A DNA stretch of 64,000 bases, from assembly GCF_014154935.1 (NCBI RefSeq), contig NZ_JACEHH010000019.1, positions 106,322 through 170,321 on the forward strand, read 5' to 3'. A program made the translations under genes and the position numbers. Below the pieces are notes generated by a model, which was given only the letters and a program-made list of their open reading frames with translations, was not told where the DNA came from and made no database searches. The DNA is from Stieleria mannarensis (GTDB lineage: Bacteria; Planctomycetota; Planctomycetia; Pirellulales; Pirellulaceae). Below, one piece after another: positions 10,122 to 19,976 of the stretch. Each line of letters starts with the position of its first letter. Positions within the stretch are counted from its first letter, which is position 1.

Positions 10122-10289
10122 CGGGTGATCTGTCACGCCACGATTCGACAATTCTTGCCCGGCCGGTTTGCAATGACTAAGTTGAATAGAAACAGTATCG
10201 GAGGGAGCGTAGGCACTCGGCTGCCGATCTGCGGGGCAGAAAATCCAATGGAACAGCGGACGCCACCGAAAAGGTCCGCGAGGCCACCC

Positions 10290-10940
10290 ATGCGCCGGAT
10301 CCTTTCAACGCTTTGTCTCGCTCTGTGCTTTACCGCGCTGTCGCATTCATCCACCGCTGACGCCCAGCAAGCGGTTCGGAACCGTGAATACGATATCAAG
10401 GCGGGGTATTTCTTTTTTTTCGGCGGATACGTCCAATGGCCCAGCAATCCCTTTCAGGGTGCCGAAAAGGAATTCGTGATCGGCGTGCTGGGGAGCAATC
10501 CGTTTGGAACGCACTTGCGCCCCGGTCCGGATGGCTTCGTGATTGATTCCAGCCAATTCAGAAACTCGATTGGGAAGATTCAGCGAAAGAGAATCAAGGT
10601 GATCGAATACGACTCGGTCGATGAGTTTGAAATGAACTATCGTCCCTGCCACATCCTGTTCATCTCACGATCGTCGGCGCCAGGGTCGCGGGCCGAAACT
10701 GTGCAGGAACGAGTCAGTGTCGCCTTGCAAAAAACCAAAGGCCAGCCCGTGCTATTGGTCGGCGAAGCGGTCAACAAAAGAGAATCTGAATCGATCGCCG
10801 CATCCGGCGTGACAATTTGCTATTGGAATGATCTTAATGCGGACCGTCTGAAAATGATCATCAATCGCCAGGCCGAACGGAATGCGCAACTGACCATTCG
10901 CGCCCCCTTACTTCACTTGAGCATCGTGACATTGCTCTAA
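10290..10940 (+). CDS. YfiR family (DUF4154) periplasmic protein
   Basis: YfiR proteins are periplasmic regulators. In Pseudomonas, YfiR holds the CHASE8-containing membrane enzyme YfiN inactive. The family pattern is plain: EYDIKAGYFFFFGGYVQWP near the mature N-terminus, then FVIGVLGSNPFG, CHILFISRS and QPVLLVGEA. The ATG at 10290 gives a clean signal peptide (MRRILSTLCLALCFTAL, cleavage near ADA-QQ) and 216 residues. ATGs at 10248 and 10173 are also in frame but put extra residues before the leader. It lies between a TonB-dependent receptor and, 20 bp downstream, a kinase with a CHASE8 sensor, so that kinase is its likely partner. Confidence 0.88.
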   Translation: MRRILSTLCLALCFTALSHSSTADAQQAVRNREYDIKAGYFFFFGGYVQWPSNPFQGAEKEFVIGVLGSNPFGTHLRPGPDGFVIDSSQFRNSIGKIQRKRIKVIEYDSVDEFEMNYRPCHILFISRSSAPGSRAETVQERVSVALQKTKGQPVLLVGEAVNKRESESIAASGVTICYWNDLNADRLKMIINRQAERNAQLTIRAPLLHLSIVTLL

Positions 10941-10960
10941 GACGCCAACCAGGACGCCCT

Positions 10961-12490
10961 ATGATGCAGAACCTACATGACCTGTCGATCCGAATCAAGT
11001 TGATTGGATCATTGGTCACTGTAGTCAGTGTCGTACTTGTGTTGTCGACAGTTGCCGGGCTCGTGGAACATTATCAATCGTCCAAAGCGGCGATGGTAAA
11101 CCAGTTTTCTGTCTTGGCGGATTCCTTGGGCGAAGCCAGCACAACGGCATTGGCCTTCTTTGATGACGAGACCGGTGCGGAAGTGCTCGCATCGGCACGC
11201 TTGGAACCCAAGCTTGTCTTTGTACAAACTTTTGATTCCGCCGGAAATCGCTTCGCCTCTTACAAACAATCAGATTCGGTTTCGGACGACGTGTTACTTT
11301 CTCCCGGACAAGACCAGATTCTTTTCAAGGGCGAGTTCCTGCACGTTTCCAAGCCGATCGTTTATGAGGACGAGGTGGTGGGGCGAATCTACTTACGCGC
11401 CAGCATGAGAAGTCTTTACGCGACCACGCGTCACAAGGTTTATCTCGCGACGCTTTCCTTGTTGATCTGTCTCGGCATCGCCGTCCTACTCGGCTCACTC
11501 TTGCAGCGGGCCATCGCCAAACCGATCCAGCAACTGGCTGCTGCGACGAAGAAGGTCGCCCGAGAAGGCGATTATTCGGCACGAGTCGACATCACCACCG
11601 GTGATGAACTCGGCGTATTGTGCGACGGTTTCAACACGATGTTGGAACAGATCCAACAGCGGGATCGAGAATTGGAAAAGCATCGCACGCACCTGGAAGA
11701 ATTGGTGCACGAACGGACCAGTCGGCTGGAGGCCCAGACACAGGAGTTGACCGATTCCAACGAACGACTCGAACGCAGCAATCAGGAGCTGGATGATTTT
11801 GCCTACATCGTGTCGCACGATCTAAAGGAACCGCTGCGCGGTATCTCAAGGTACTCCTCCTTTCTGGCCGAAGATTACGGCGACCAGTTGGACCAGGCCG
11901 GGCACGAAAAAATCGAGACGCTCCAGCGGCTGTGTTTACGTCAGGAGAATCTGATCGATTCCCTGCTGCATTATTCCCGCGTCGGCCGCGCCGAATTCGC
12001 CATCGCCCCGACCGACTTGAATGAGATCGTCGAACAGGTGTGTGACATGATGCATGTCACGTTGGACGAACAGGGCGTCGACGTGCGAGTTCCGCGCCCC
12101 TTGCCGACCGTCAAGTGCGATTCGGTTCGAATCGCTGAAGTTTATCGCAATCTGATGACGAATGCGGTAAAGTACAATGACAAGCCGGAGAAGTGGATCG
12201 AGATCGGTTTCCTGCAACACGGTCAGGAGAACACGAATCTTCTCAAGCAAGACGGCGTCGTGTTCTATGTCCGCGACAACGGGATCGGTATTCGCGAAAA
12301 ACATCAGCAATCCGTCTTCCGTATCTTCAAACGGCTTCACGCCCGCGACAAGTACGGAGGCGGAACCGGCGCGGGGCTGACGTTTGTCAAAAAGATTGTG
12401 GAGCGGCACGGTGGAAAAATCTGGCTTGAATCGACCTATGGTGACGGAACCACATTCTATTTCACGGTCGAACCGGGAGTGGTCGCATGA
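10961..12490 (+). CDS. CHASE8-HAMP sensor histidine kinase
   Basis: Membrane sensor kinase of 509 residues. A first membrane helix lies at about residues 12-34. The periplasmic segment (about 35-150) has the CHASE8 pattern of YfiN (SLGEASTTALAFFDDETGAEVL; LVFVQTFDSAGN). A second helix lies at about 158-182, then HAMP, then a coiled coil. HisKA has the phospho-acceptor His286 in VSHDLKEPLRG. HATPase has the N box (NLMTNAVKYND), DNGIGI, and GGGTGAGL. The ending is of the phytochrome-kinase-like subgroup. It follows the YfiR-like gene by 20 bp. In YfiN the output is GGDEF; here it is a kinase. Which regulator it phosphorylates is not shown, but the next gene is the obvious candidate. Confidence 0.93.
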   Translation: MMQNLHDLSIRIKLIGSLVTVVSVVLVLSTVAGLVEHYQSSKAAMVNQFSVLADSLGEASTTALAFFDDETGAEVLASARLEPKLVFVQTFDSAGNRFASYKQSDSVSDDVLLSPGQDQILFKGEFLHVSKPIVYEDEVVGRIYLRASMRSLYATTRHKVYLATLSLLICLGIAVLLGSLLQRAIAKPIQQLAAATKKVAREGDYSARVDITTGDELGVLCDGFNTMLEQIQQRDRELEKHRTHLEELVHERTSRLEAQTQELTDSNERLERSNQELDDFAYIVSHDLKEPLRGISRYSSFLAEDYGDQLDQAGHEKIETLQRLCLRQENLIDSLLHYSRVGRAEFAIAPTDLNEIVEQVCDMMHVTLDEQGVDVRVPRPLPTVKCDSVRIAEVYRNLMTNAVKYNDKPEKWIEIGFLQHGQENTNLLKQDGVVFYVRDNGIGIREKHQQSVFRIFKRLHARDKYGGGTGAGLTFVKKIVERHGGKIWLESTYGDGTTFYFTVEPGVVA

Positions 12491-12547
12491 GTTACCCGTG
12501 TGTCGTTGTTGTTGGGCCGCACTCAATGAACAGGAGTCTTAAGGCAG

Positions 12548-13000
12548 ATGGTCGACTGGAGCAATCAACCGATTTTGATCGTCGAGGACAGTCCGGAGGA
12601 CTTTGAAGCGACGGTCCGCGCGCTACGGTCTTCGGGGCTTCGCAATTCCCTTCATCGTTGCAGCGACGGTGATGAAGCACTCGACTACCTGCACCGCCGC
12701 GGCGATTACGCGTCGGCCGAGGATGCACCGCGACCGGGAATCATCTTGCTGGACTTGAATCTGCCCGGGACCGACGGCCGCGAAGTGCTGGAGGAGATCA
12801 AGCAGTGCCCGGATCTAAAGAAAATCCCCGTCGTCGTGCTCACCACGTCCACCGACGAACGCGACATCGAAGCGTGTTATGAGTTCGGTGCGAACAGCTA
12901 CATCCAAAAACCCGTCGATCTGGCGGGATTTGTCAATGCGATTCAGCGGCTGAAGGATTACTGGTTCCAAATCGTGGTGTTCCCCAAGACCGACGACTGA
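12548..13000 (+). CDS. Single-domain (REC only) response regulator, Rcp1-like
   Basis: A 150-residue receiver domain with no output domain. It has the acidic pair in IVEDSPED, the phospho-acceptor Asp69 in [11 protein letters not shown], the Thr in VLTTS, and the Lys in SYIQKPV. The sequence around LHRRGDY and RPGIILLDL is typical of the Rcp1 group, which pairs with phytochrome-like kinases such as the one just upstream. It would accept phosphate from that kinase and pass it on or act by protein contact. The spacing is 57 bp from the kinase and 4 bp to the hybrid kinase. Confidence 0.95.
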   Translation: MVDWSNQPILIVEDSPEDFEATVRALRSSGLRNSLHRCSDGDEALDYLHRRGDYASAEDAPRPGIILLDLNLPGTDGREVLEEIKQCPDLKKIPVVVLTTSTDERDIEACYEFGANSYIQKPVDLAGFVNAIQRLKDYWFQIVVFPKTDD

Positions 13001-13004
13001 CAAC

Positions 13005-15443
13005 ATGGCGCTTCGTATCTTGATCGTCGACGACAGCCCCGAAGACCGCGAGGTTTATCGGCGGCTGTTGAGTCAGCAGGCTTGGAACGAATACGACGTG
13101 ACCGATGCCGACTGCGGAGAGGATGGGCTGGAGCTTTGCCGTTCCCGTCCACCGGACTGCTTGCTGTTGGATTACAACTTGCCCGATCTGGACGGATTGG
13201 AATTTCTGACCGAACTTCGTGACGTCGCCGGCGAGCATCCCTTTGCCATCGTCATGCTGACCGGCCAGGGCAACGAATCGATCGCCGTCGAAGCGATGAA
13301 GAAAGGGGCCCAGGATTACCTGGTCAAGGGCGAGTTGACGTCGGACAACTTGCAACGCGCCGTCACCAACGCGGTCGAACGCGTCAGCCTGCAACGCGAG
13401 GTCGAACTGCAACGCGAGGAGTTGAAACAACGCAACGAGCAACTGCAACTGGCCAAAGAAGCGGCCGAAGCGGCCAACCGGGCCAAGAGCGACTTCCTGG
13501 CCAACATGAGTCACGAGATTCGCACGCCGATGAACGGCATCATCGGGATGACCGAATTGTTGCTCAGTACCAAACACACCGCCGAGCAGAATGAATACTT
13601 GGCGATGGTCAAAGATTCGGCCGACGCGCTGTTGCGTCTGCTGAACGACATCTTGGATTTTTCCAAAATCGAAGCCGGCAAATTGGCCCTCGAAGCGACA
13701 CACTTCAACGTGCGTGATTGCGTCGGCAAGACGGGGCAAACGCTGGGGATTCGGGCGACCGCCAAGTCACTGGAATTGCATTGCCGGATCGATCCCTCGT
13801 TGCCGGAGTATCTGATCGGTGACGCGGGCCGGTTGCGACAGATCATTGTCAATCTTGCCGGGAACGCCATCAAATTCACCGACGAAGGTGAAGTCGTCAT
13901 CAATGTGGCCGAGCAGTCCCGTGACGACGATCAAGTCACGCTGCACATCTCCGTCCAGGACACCGGGATCGGGATCGCGCCGGAGCACCAAGCGAACGTG
14001 TTCGGCGTCTTTGAACAGGCCGATTCGTCGATCACCCGGAAATTCGGTGGCACGGGGTTGGGGCTGGCCATCTCGTCGCAATTGGTTGAAATGATGGGCG
14101 GACGGATTTGGTTGGAAAGCGAACTGGGCACCGGGACCACGTTTCATTTCACCTGTGTGTTCGGAATCGGTCAGGAGCAACCGGCCGTAACGCCGGTCGA
14201 CCGCTCCGCCCTGAACGGAGTGCCGGTGCTGGTCGTTGACGACAACCTGACCAACCGCCGAATCCTGGAAGAAATCCTGACGAACTGGAGCATGCGGCCG
14301 GTGACGGTCGAGAGCGGGGCGGCGGCCTTGGGCGAATTGACTCGGGCCACCGAAGCCGGCCGGCCGTACCAGTTGGTGTTGACCGACGCGATGATGCCGG
14401 CGATGGACGGCTTTGAATTGGCAGGCCGGATCGCGGATGATCCGCGGATCGAGACCTGTGATCAGATCATGATCTCCTCGGCCGCCCGGCCCGGCGACGC
14501 CGATCGATGCCGCCAACTCGGGGTCGCCCGCTACATGACCAAGCCGGTCGTCCAATCGGAGTTGTTGGAGGCCCTGCTGACGATTTTTGGCCAGCGGGCG
14601 GCAGAGAATCATTCGCCACTATCTGCCTCGGCCGAACCGGTAGAGGCATCGTTGCGGCTGAAGATCCTGCTCGCCGAAGACGGTCTGGTCAACCAACGTG
14701 TCGCGGTCGGGTTGCTCCAGATGCGGGGACACGAGGTGACGATCGCCAACAACGGCAAAGAAGCTGTCGATGCGATCCGCAACGATCGTTATGACGTCGT
14801 GTTGATGGATGTACAAATGCCGGAAATGGACGGATTGGAGGCGACGATGGCGATCCGCCAAATGGAGAAACCACGAGGCCGCCACACCCCGATCATTGCG
14901 ATGACCGCCGCTGCGATGAAGGGCGACCGAGAAAAGTGCTTGGAAGTCGGGATGGACGGCTACATTTCTAAACCGATCGACCCCGATCAGCTGACCCGCA
15001 CGCTCAGCGCGTTCGCGCCGGCCGTTTCACAACCCCCGACCGCGGCTGGCGATACCGATCAGCCCCCGGCACCCGAATCAGACCCGTCCGACGTGATCGA
15101 TTTGGAATTTGCCCAAACGCGCATCCCCGGCGGCGCCGACGGCGTGAAAGAAGTCGCCCGGCTATTGCTCGATGAATGCCCCAAGATGATCGACGCCATC
15201 GGCGAGGGTTTGGCCAACAAAGACGCCAATCAAGTCCGACGCAGCGCCCACACACTCAAAGGCTCCGCCGATTGGTTCGCGGCAAAGCGGGTCGTCGCCG
15301 CGGCCAAACGAATCGAATACTTTGCCCGCGACGAAGATCTGGATTCGGCCGCCGCGGCCCTAGCGGAACTCGAGCAGGAAGTGACGCAGCTGATCAACGC
15401 GGTCAAGGAACTGACGGTGCCCGCCGCTGAGCAACAGGACTAG
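13005..15443 (+). CDS. Hybrid histidine kinase, REC-HisKA-HATPase-REC-REC-HPt
   Basis: A soluble 812-residue phosphorelay protein with no membrane segment. REC1 spans about 1-120 (Asp56 in LLLDYNLPD), then a coiled coil, HisKA with His170 in [11 protein letters not shown], and HATPase at about 280-395 ([24 protein letters not shown]). REC2 carries Asp461 ([11 protein letters not shown]), REC3 carries Asp602 ([11 protein letters not shown]), and the C-terminal HPt domain carries His749 (AHTLKGSA). All phosphotransfer residues are intact. It starts 4 bp after the single REC gene, so both are probably translated from one message. No DNA-binding or c-di-GMP domain is present anywhere in the cluster, so the final output must be encoded elsewhere or act by protein binding. 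Confidence 0.95.
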   Translation: MALRILIVDDSPEDREVYRRLLSQQAWNEYDVTDADCGEDGLELCRSRPPDCLLLDYNLPDLDGLEFLTELRDVAGEHPFAIVMLTGQGNESIAVEAMKKGAQDYLVKGELTSDNLQRAVTNAVERVSLQREVELQREELKQRNEQLQLAKEAAEAANRAKSDFLANMSHEIRTPMNGIIGMTELLLSTKHTAEQNEYLAMVKDSADALLRLLNDILDFSKIEAGKLALEATHFNVRDCVGKTGQTLGIRATAKSLELHCRIDPSLPEYLIGDAGRLRQIIVNLAGNAIKFTDEGEVVINVAEQSRDDDQVTLHISVQDTGIGIAPEHQANVFGVFEQADSSITRKFGGTGLGLAISSQLVEMMGGRIWLESELGTGTTFHFTCVFGIGQEQPAVTPVDRSALNGVPVLVVDDNLTNRRILEEILTNWSMRPVTVESGAAALGELTRATEAGRPYQLVLTDAMMPAMDGFELAGRIADDPRIETCDQIMISSAARPGDADRCRQLGVARYMTKPVVQSELLEALLTIFGQRAAENHSPLSASAEPVEASLRLKILLAEDGLVNQRVAVGLLQMRGHEVTIANNGKEAVDAIRNDRYDVVLMDVQMPEMDGLEATMAIRQMEKPRGRHTPIIAMTAAAMKGDREKCLEVGMDGYISKPIDPDQLTRTLSAFAPAVSQPPTAAGDTDQPPAPESDPSDVIDLEFAQTRIPGGADGVKEVARLLLDECPKMIDAIGEGLANKDANQVRRSAHTLKGSADWFAAKRVVAAAKRIEYFARDEDLDSAAAALAELEQEVTQLINAVKELTVPAAEQQD

Positions 15444-15499
15444 AATAGGCGATCTAACGGACCCAACACCGCTGACCCGAATGACGCGGGCAGGCGTTC

Positions 15500-15600
15500 A
15501 AAGCAATGCGGCAATCGTTGGTGTCTAGCCTTGAGGCGATTCCCGGTCGCTGCTACGCAGCGACCAAGGGCGGCTAAAGCCTGCACACCAACACGTATGC
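15500..15600. repeat. 101-bp dispersed repeat, copy 1 (core in orientation A)
   Basis: A left flank beginning AAAGCAATGC, then GGTGT (15520-15524), a 60-nt core (15525-15584), ACACC (15585-15589) and a right flank AACACGTATGC. The core contains a strong hairpin, CGGTCGCTGC/GCAGCGACC. A second copy at 18743-18843 has the same flanks in the same orientation but the core reversed. Confidence 0.9.
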
Positions 15601-15629
15601 CCGCGCCATTCACCACCGACACTTGATCG

Positions 15630-17714
15630 ATGCTACTTCGCTTCATCTTCTTCTGTTTGCTGCCGTTCATGATCTCGGCCGCCCCACTCGCATCAGCGCA
15701 GTCTCCCCTATCGCTGTCCATCGACCAGGGGCGGCTGGTGCTCACTCACTCGGCTCTCGGACCGAGCAAACTCCGATCGCCCGCCGAGGGACTGTGGTCG
15801 ATCGGAACCGGGTGGAGTGACGACGCGCCGACCGATTGGCACCACGGCGGGCCGGACCAAGTCGAGCAACGTGGGCCATGGACGATCGCGACAGGGACCG
15901 TTGCAACGGCCGACGGGACTTGGGAGATCCGCGACCAGTACCGAGTGACACCGCAGGGGGCCGTTCAGGCCAAACGGCGCTGGCACTACACCGGTGCCAA
16001 GCCCAGCGGCCCGGTCGTGCTGTCGGTGCGATACGTTGTTGATTCCGCGGCCGAGAACGCCCCACAGCCTTTCTTGCCCGGCATCAACTACTACGGCAAC
16101 CCGTCGGGCACACGAATCGATGCCTCGCGCGTCCCCACCTGGTCGGGCCGGCCGGGCGAGGAAGCGTTGTACGAAGAGCATCGTTATCCGCTGCCGTTTG
16201 CGGCAGTCGAACAGAGCGGCCAGTTTGTCGCCGCGCTGCACACGCGTCCGTCCAGGTTGCCCTTTGCCGCACGCGAGGATCTTTGGTGGTCGCTGGGGTT
16301 GGTTGCCGGTGAGGCTTCCACGGAGTTGACGCTGCGCAGTGGACCGACCGCTTCCAACGGCAAACGAGGCGTCGTCAAGGCGCGTCAAACAATGTTCTTG
16401 CCGTACGAACGCGCGCACTTGGTCGACATCCCGCCGGGCGCGGTGATCGAGAAACAGTTCATGCTGCAATTGACGCCCGCTCCGGTGCAAGGACACGGCT
16501 TTCGGGTTCCGCTGTGGACGTCGATCGATTGGTTTGATCCCCGCACCGATCGCTCGCTGCCGCATCCGGCCGACGTGATGGCTGCCAAACTGGTCGACAC
16601 CTTCGATCGTTGGCATGAAGATGATCGCTGCCAGGGATTTCGGACGCGCCCACCGGGCACCCGACCCTGGATCATGATGGGCTGGGCCGATCGCGCCGAA
16701 GTCCCTCTGCGGGCTCTGCTGGGGATGGACCTGCGGCCGTACACCAACCAACCGGATCTGTGGAAACAACGTGCCGCCGCCTCGCTCGACTTCCTGACCT
16801 CCGCGCCCACCCGCAAGGCTTCCTACGGTGTCGGTTTTCCGATCGTCTACGACTACCAAACGCACCGTTGGCTGGAACGTCAGAACCCGCTGTCACAGGC
16901 ACAGGCGCTCAACGGCATGATGGATGCCATCACCGAATCAGATCATCCGCATCGTGATCGCTGGATGGACTTCGTCGCGACGCAGTTGGACGCGATCGCG
17001 GACCGTGTCTTGAAAGCGGATTGGCGGCCGGTTTCAACCAACGAAGCCTTTGCGATCGCTCCGTTGGTCAAAGGCAGCCGTTACGCCGCCAACGAACGTT
17101 GGATGGAGGCGGCGACGAAGTTGGCCGATCACACGATCGATCGACATCTGGACATGCAGGAACCGTATTGGGGCGGAACGTTGGATGCCCGCTGTGAGGA
17201 CAAGGAAGGGGCTTGGGCGGCGCTGCAAGGGTTTGCGGCGATGTACCGGGCGACCGACGATCCCCGCTACCTGCGCGCGGCGGTTCATGCCGGTGATATC
17301 TGTTTGAGCTATCTGTATGTTTGGGACGTGATGTTGCCGCCGGGGCGGCTGGCCGATCACGACCTCAAGACGCGCGGTTGGACCAGTGTGTCGGTTCAGA
17401 ACCAACACCTGGACGTTTTCGGGGTCGTGTTCACGCCGGTTTTTTGGGAACTGGCCGACTGGACCGGCGACCCGCGTTACCGCGAAATCGCCAAAATCAT
17501 GTTCGTCAGTTGCGGCCAAATGACCGACTTGGCGACGGGCGTTCAGGGCGAACAGTTGCTGCAAACCAATTACGAACAGCATGACCCCCGAGACGTCGTC
17601 GAAGGGATGCGCGGTGATTACGCCGAACGGTGGAACATCTACTGGATCACCGCACACTTCCTGACCGCCGCGGCCGACTTTGAAAAACTGGGCGTGGACT
17701 GGCGGTCGTTTTGA
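15630..17714 (+). CDS. Secreted protein of unknown function (glycosidase-like helical toroid suspected)
   Basis: Not recognised with confidence. Residues 1-23 are a signal peptide (cleavage near ASAQ). The N-terminal half looks beta-rich and Trp/Pro-rich (GLWSIGTGWSDDAP, PWTIATGTVATADG). The C-terminal half has repeated helix-like blocks (WMDFVATQLDAIADRVL, WMEAATKLADHTIDRHL, YLRAAVHAGDICLSYLY, FWELADWTGDPRYREIAKIM) with the spacing of alpha/alpha-toroid carbohydrate enzymes. That fold, and any polysaccharide role, is inference. It is flanked upstream by repeat copy 1 and followed 72 bp later by another secreted protein. No operon link to the hybrid kinase is evident across the repeat. Confidence 0.8.
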   Translation: MLLRFIFFCLLPFMISAAPLASAQSPLSLSIDQGRLVLTHSALGPSKLRSPAEGLWSIGTGWSDDAPTDWHHGGPDQVEQRGPWTIATGTVATADGTWEIRDQYRVTPQGAVQAKRRWHYTGAKPSGPVVLSVRYVVDSAAENAPQPFLPGINYYGNPSGTRIDASRVPTWSGRPGEEALYEEHRYPLPFAAVEQSGQFVAALHTRPSRLPFAAREDLWWSLGLVAGEASTELTLRSGPTASNGKRGVVKARQTMFLPYERAHLVDIPPGAVIEKQFMLQLTPAPVQGHGFRVPLWTSIDWFDPRTDRSLPHPADVMAAKLVDTFDRWHEDDRCQGFRTRPPGTRPWIMMGWADRAEVPLRALLGMDLRPYTNQPDLWKQRAAASLDFLTSAPTRKASYGVGFPIVYDYQTHRWLERQNPLSQAQALNGMMDAITESDHPHRDRWMDFVATQLDAIADRVLKADWRPVSTNEAFAIAPLVKGSRYAANERWMEAATKLADHTIDRHLDMQEPYWGGTLDARCEDKEGAWAALQGFAAMYRATDDPRYLRAAVHAGDICLSYLYVWDVMLPPGRLADHDLKTRGWTSVSVQNQHLDVFGVVFTPVFWELADWTGDPRYREIAKIMFVSCGQMTDLATGVQGEQLLQTNYEQHDPRDVVEGMRGDYAERWNIYWITAHFLTAAADFEKLGVDWRSF

Positions 17715-17786
17715 CGGACGGAAACCGAGGCTCGCTCACCATTGGCGGCACGAAACTTAACTTCAAACTTTTCGCGAGCTGGATCG

Positions 17787-18737
17787 ATGCGCACTTGGAT
17801 GCTTTGCTTGCTCAGTCTGGCCGGTCTCGCGAGTGCCGAAGCTCAAGAAACTGATTTGACGGGGCGCGTCTACAGTCTGATCGCAGATTACCAGTTGAAC
17901 TGCGAAGATCTGCGTTCGCAGCCTTGGGCGTTTGTGGGCAAGGGGAAATCCGTCCGGTTGAGGAAGGGGGAGGTGATGCCCCAAGACCACTGGTACGTCG
18001 GGTGTGAGCAAGGAGGTAAGTCGCTGTTCGCGAGTTCGCAAACGTACACATCATCGACGGGGGATTATCGCGAAGGCTGGAACCAGCGTTTTGAATCCAA
18101 GCGTGGCGTGTTGCTGCGTACCCGTATCTACAGTGACAAACCGGCGACAGTTCTCAAAGAGCTTGAAGAGGATGAGAAGAAAGAGACGCTTCGGGCAATC
18201 AGTCGAATCGATCCGTTCGACCAAGTTTTCGGCACTGCTAGCAGTTTACGTACTGGAGGGAAATCACGTCGAAACAATTGGGAGATGCTTCTCTCCGACA
18301 CATGTGAGCTTGTCGAGGGGAAGTACGACGAAGACGGAAACGTCGTCGCCTTCTTTAAGCTCGATTGGAACTACCCTGGTACAATGACAATCACGTTCGG
18401 CAAGAAGTCGGACTTTCTGCCAATCGATGTCAAGCAGACCGTGACGGTGCCTGGAAATCGGGAGATTCCTCTCTCCCATCAGCTGATCGAGTGGAAGCAA
18501 AAGCGAAAAATCAAAGTCCCATCACATTTAAAGGCAATTTCCAATCAGCCCAGCGGCTTGTCGCAGACTTTCAATATTGATTTTGATTGGAGACTTGGGA
18601 AAGAGATCCCTGCAAAGATTATTGACAGCGAGATGCCGGACTGGCGGGAAAAACGCCGCATTCTTTTCGATGTTGATTGGCAACGTCGAGGCGTAACACC
18701 TCTCGATTTAATTCCCGACCCGAATACACGGGGATAA
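17787..18737 (+). CDS. Secreted hypothetical protein
   Basis: Not recognised. The ATG at 17787 gives a short signal peptide (MRTWMLCLLSLAGLASAEAQ) and 316 residues. An upstream in-frame TTG at 17742 only adds an unlikely extension. The mature protein has many charged residues, a WYVGCEQGG block near residue 80, EEDEKKETLRAISRIDPFDQ, and a C-terminal region of beta-like strands. Base composition looks lower in GC than its neighbours, by eye. It is bracketed, together with the preceding gene, by the two copies of the 101-bp repeat. The lower GC and the repeats may mean later acquisition. Confidence 0.75.
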   Translation: MRTWMLCLLSLAGLASAEAQETDLTGRVYSLIADYQLNCEDLRSQPWAFVGKGKSVRLRKGEVMPQDHWYVGCEQGGKSLFASSQTYTSSTGDYREGWNQRFESKRGVLLRTRIYSDKPATVLKELEEDEKKETLRAISRIDPFDQVFGTASSLRTGGKSRRNNWEMLLSDTCELVEGKYDEDGNVVAFFKLDWNYPGTMTITFGKKSDFLPIDVKQTVTVPGNREIPLSHQLIEWKQKRKIKVPSHLKAISNQPSGLSQTFNIDFDWRLGKEIPAKIIDSEMPDWREKRRILFDVDWQRRGVTPLDLIPDPNTRG

Positions 18738-18742
18738 AGGCA

Positions 18743-18843
18743 AAAGCGATGCAGCAAGCGCTGGTGTGCAGGCTTTAGCCGCCTCGGTCGCTGCGATCGC
18801 AGCGACCGGGAAACGCCTCAAGGCTAGACACCAACACGTATGC
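18743..18843. repeat. 101-bp dispersed repeat, copy 2 (core inverted relative to copy 1)
   Basis: Left flank AAAGCGATGC, GGTGT at 18763-18767, a 60-nt core at 18768-18827, ACACC at 18828-18832, and right flank AACACGTATGC. The core is the reverse complement of the copy-1 core with only a few differences, while both flanks match copy 1 in direct orientation. The core centre is a perfect 22-bp palindrome (arms GGTCGCTGCGA and its complement). Confidence 0.9.
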
Positions 18844-18913
18844 TCGTACCGTTCCCGACCGTTTGTGCAGCGCTACTTTAGAATCAAGTTTGGATCAAAC
18901 ACGCAACAGACCA

Positions 18914-19888
18914 CTATGATGCGGTTTCCACCCGCCGGATGTGGTGGAGCACAAACTCCAGTGCTGCGGATTCGTTGTCGAATTGATTCATCGGGACGGA
19001 GGTGATTTCGCTGAACGATCGGAACCAGGTTTCTTGGCGTTTGGCCAACTGCCGGGTGTGGGTGGCGACCAAATCTTTCAAGGCATCGACCTCTCCGCCG
19101 TCGTTCATCCAGTCCAGGATCTCTCGATAGCCGACGGCTTGGGATGCGGTCCGGGACAACGGTCCAAACCGCGCGAGCAGTTGTTCGACTTCTGCGATCA
19201 AGCCACGCTGGAACATCTGCTCGACGCGCTCGTTGATTCGCTGGTGCAAAGTGGATCGTTCGTGTTGCAATGCGAACACGTTGCAGGAGCGAGCGTCGAC
19301 GTGGCGGTCGAATTGCACTTGGCGATGGCTGAGCGGCTTTCCGGTCTGCTTGGACACCTCCAACGCACGGATCATTCGGCGTGTATCCCCCGGCGCGATC
19401 CGGGACGCCGAAATCGGATCCACCTGGGCCAGCCGCTCGCGCAGCGCATCGACCCCGAACGTCTCGATGTCGCGTTGCACCGATTCGCGGAACTCCCAAT
19501 CCGGCGGTGGCCCCACATCGAAACCCCTCAAGACCGCTTTGAGGAACATCGGGGTCCCGCCGACAAAGATCGGGCGTTTCCCACGCTCGGCGATCTCGCG
19601 GACCCGTCGATGGGCTTCGTCCAGGTAGCACGCCACACTGAAATCCTGGTCCGGGTCCGCCAGATCGAGCAGATAGTGGGGCACGGTGGCGCGTTCGGCC
19701 GCACTCGGCTTGGCCGTTCCGATATCCATGTGTCGATACACCGCGATCGAATCGAGCGACAGGATTTCGCCGCCGATCCGCTGGGCCAACTGCACCGCCA
19801 AGGACGTTTTTCCAGAAGCCGTCGGGCCGGTCAGGACAATCGTTTCTTGGACCAGGGGAGGGAAGGTGGTGGGAGAGGGGTCGGACAT
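18914..19888 (-). CDS. miaA: tRNA dimethylallyltransferase
   Basis: Transfers the dimethylallyl group to A37 of tRNAs that read codons starting with U. The Walker A motif is GPTASGKT at residues 21-28, followed by the family blocks LSLDSIAVYRHMDIGTAKP, HYLLDLADP, FVGGTPMFLKAVLRG, ISASRIAPGDTRRMIRALEV and the C-terminal QAVGYREI and RQLAKRQETWFRSF. From the ATG at 19888 it has 324 residues, the normal size. An upstream ATG at 20014 would add 42 residues without family similarity and would overlap the divergent neighbour, so it was rejected. Confidence 0.96.
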   Translation of the reverse strand: MSDPSPTTFPPLVQETIVLTGPTASGKTSLAVQLAQRIGGEILSLDSIAVYRHMDIGTAKPSAAERATVPHYLLDLADPDQDFSVACYLDEAHRRVREIAERGKRPIFVGGTPMFLKAVLRGFDVGPPPDWEFRESVQRDIETFGVDALRERLAQVDPISASRIAPGDTRRMIRALEVSKQTGKPLSHRQVQFDRHVDARSCNVFALQHERSTLHQRINERVEQMFQRGLIAEVEQLLARFGPLSRTASQAVGYREILDWMNDGGEVDALKDLVATHTRQLAKRQETWFRSFSEITSVPMNQFDNESAALEFVLHHIRRVETAS

Positions 19889-19976
19889 CAGCACGCCGGA
19901 GAAGCCAGAAAGAGAAGGTCTGCCGATTGATCGGGTTACCCAAAGTTTACGTCGATGAGGCCCGATCGGTAAACGC

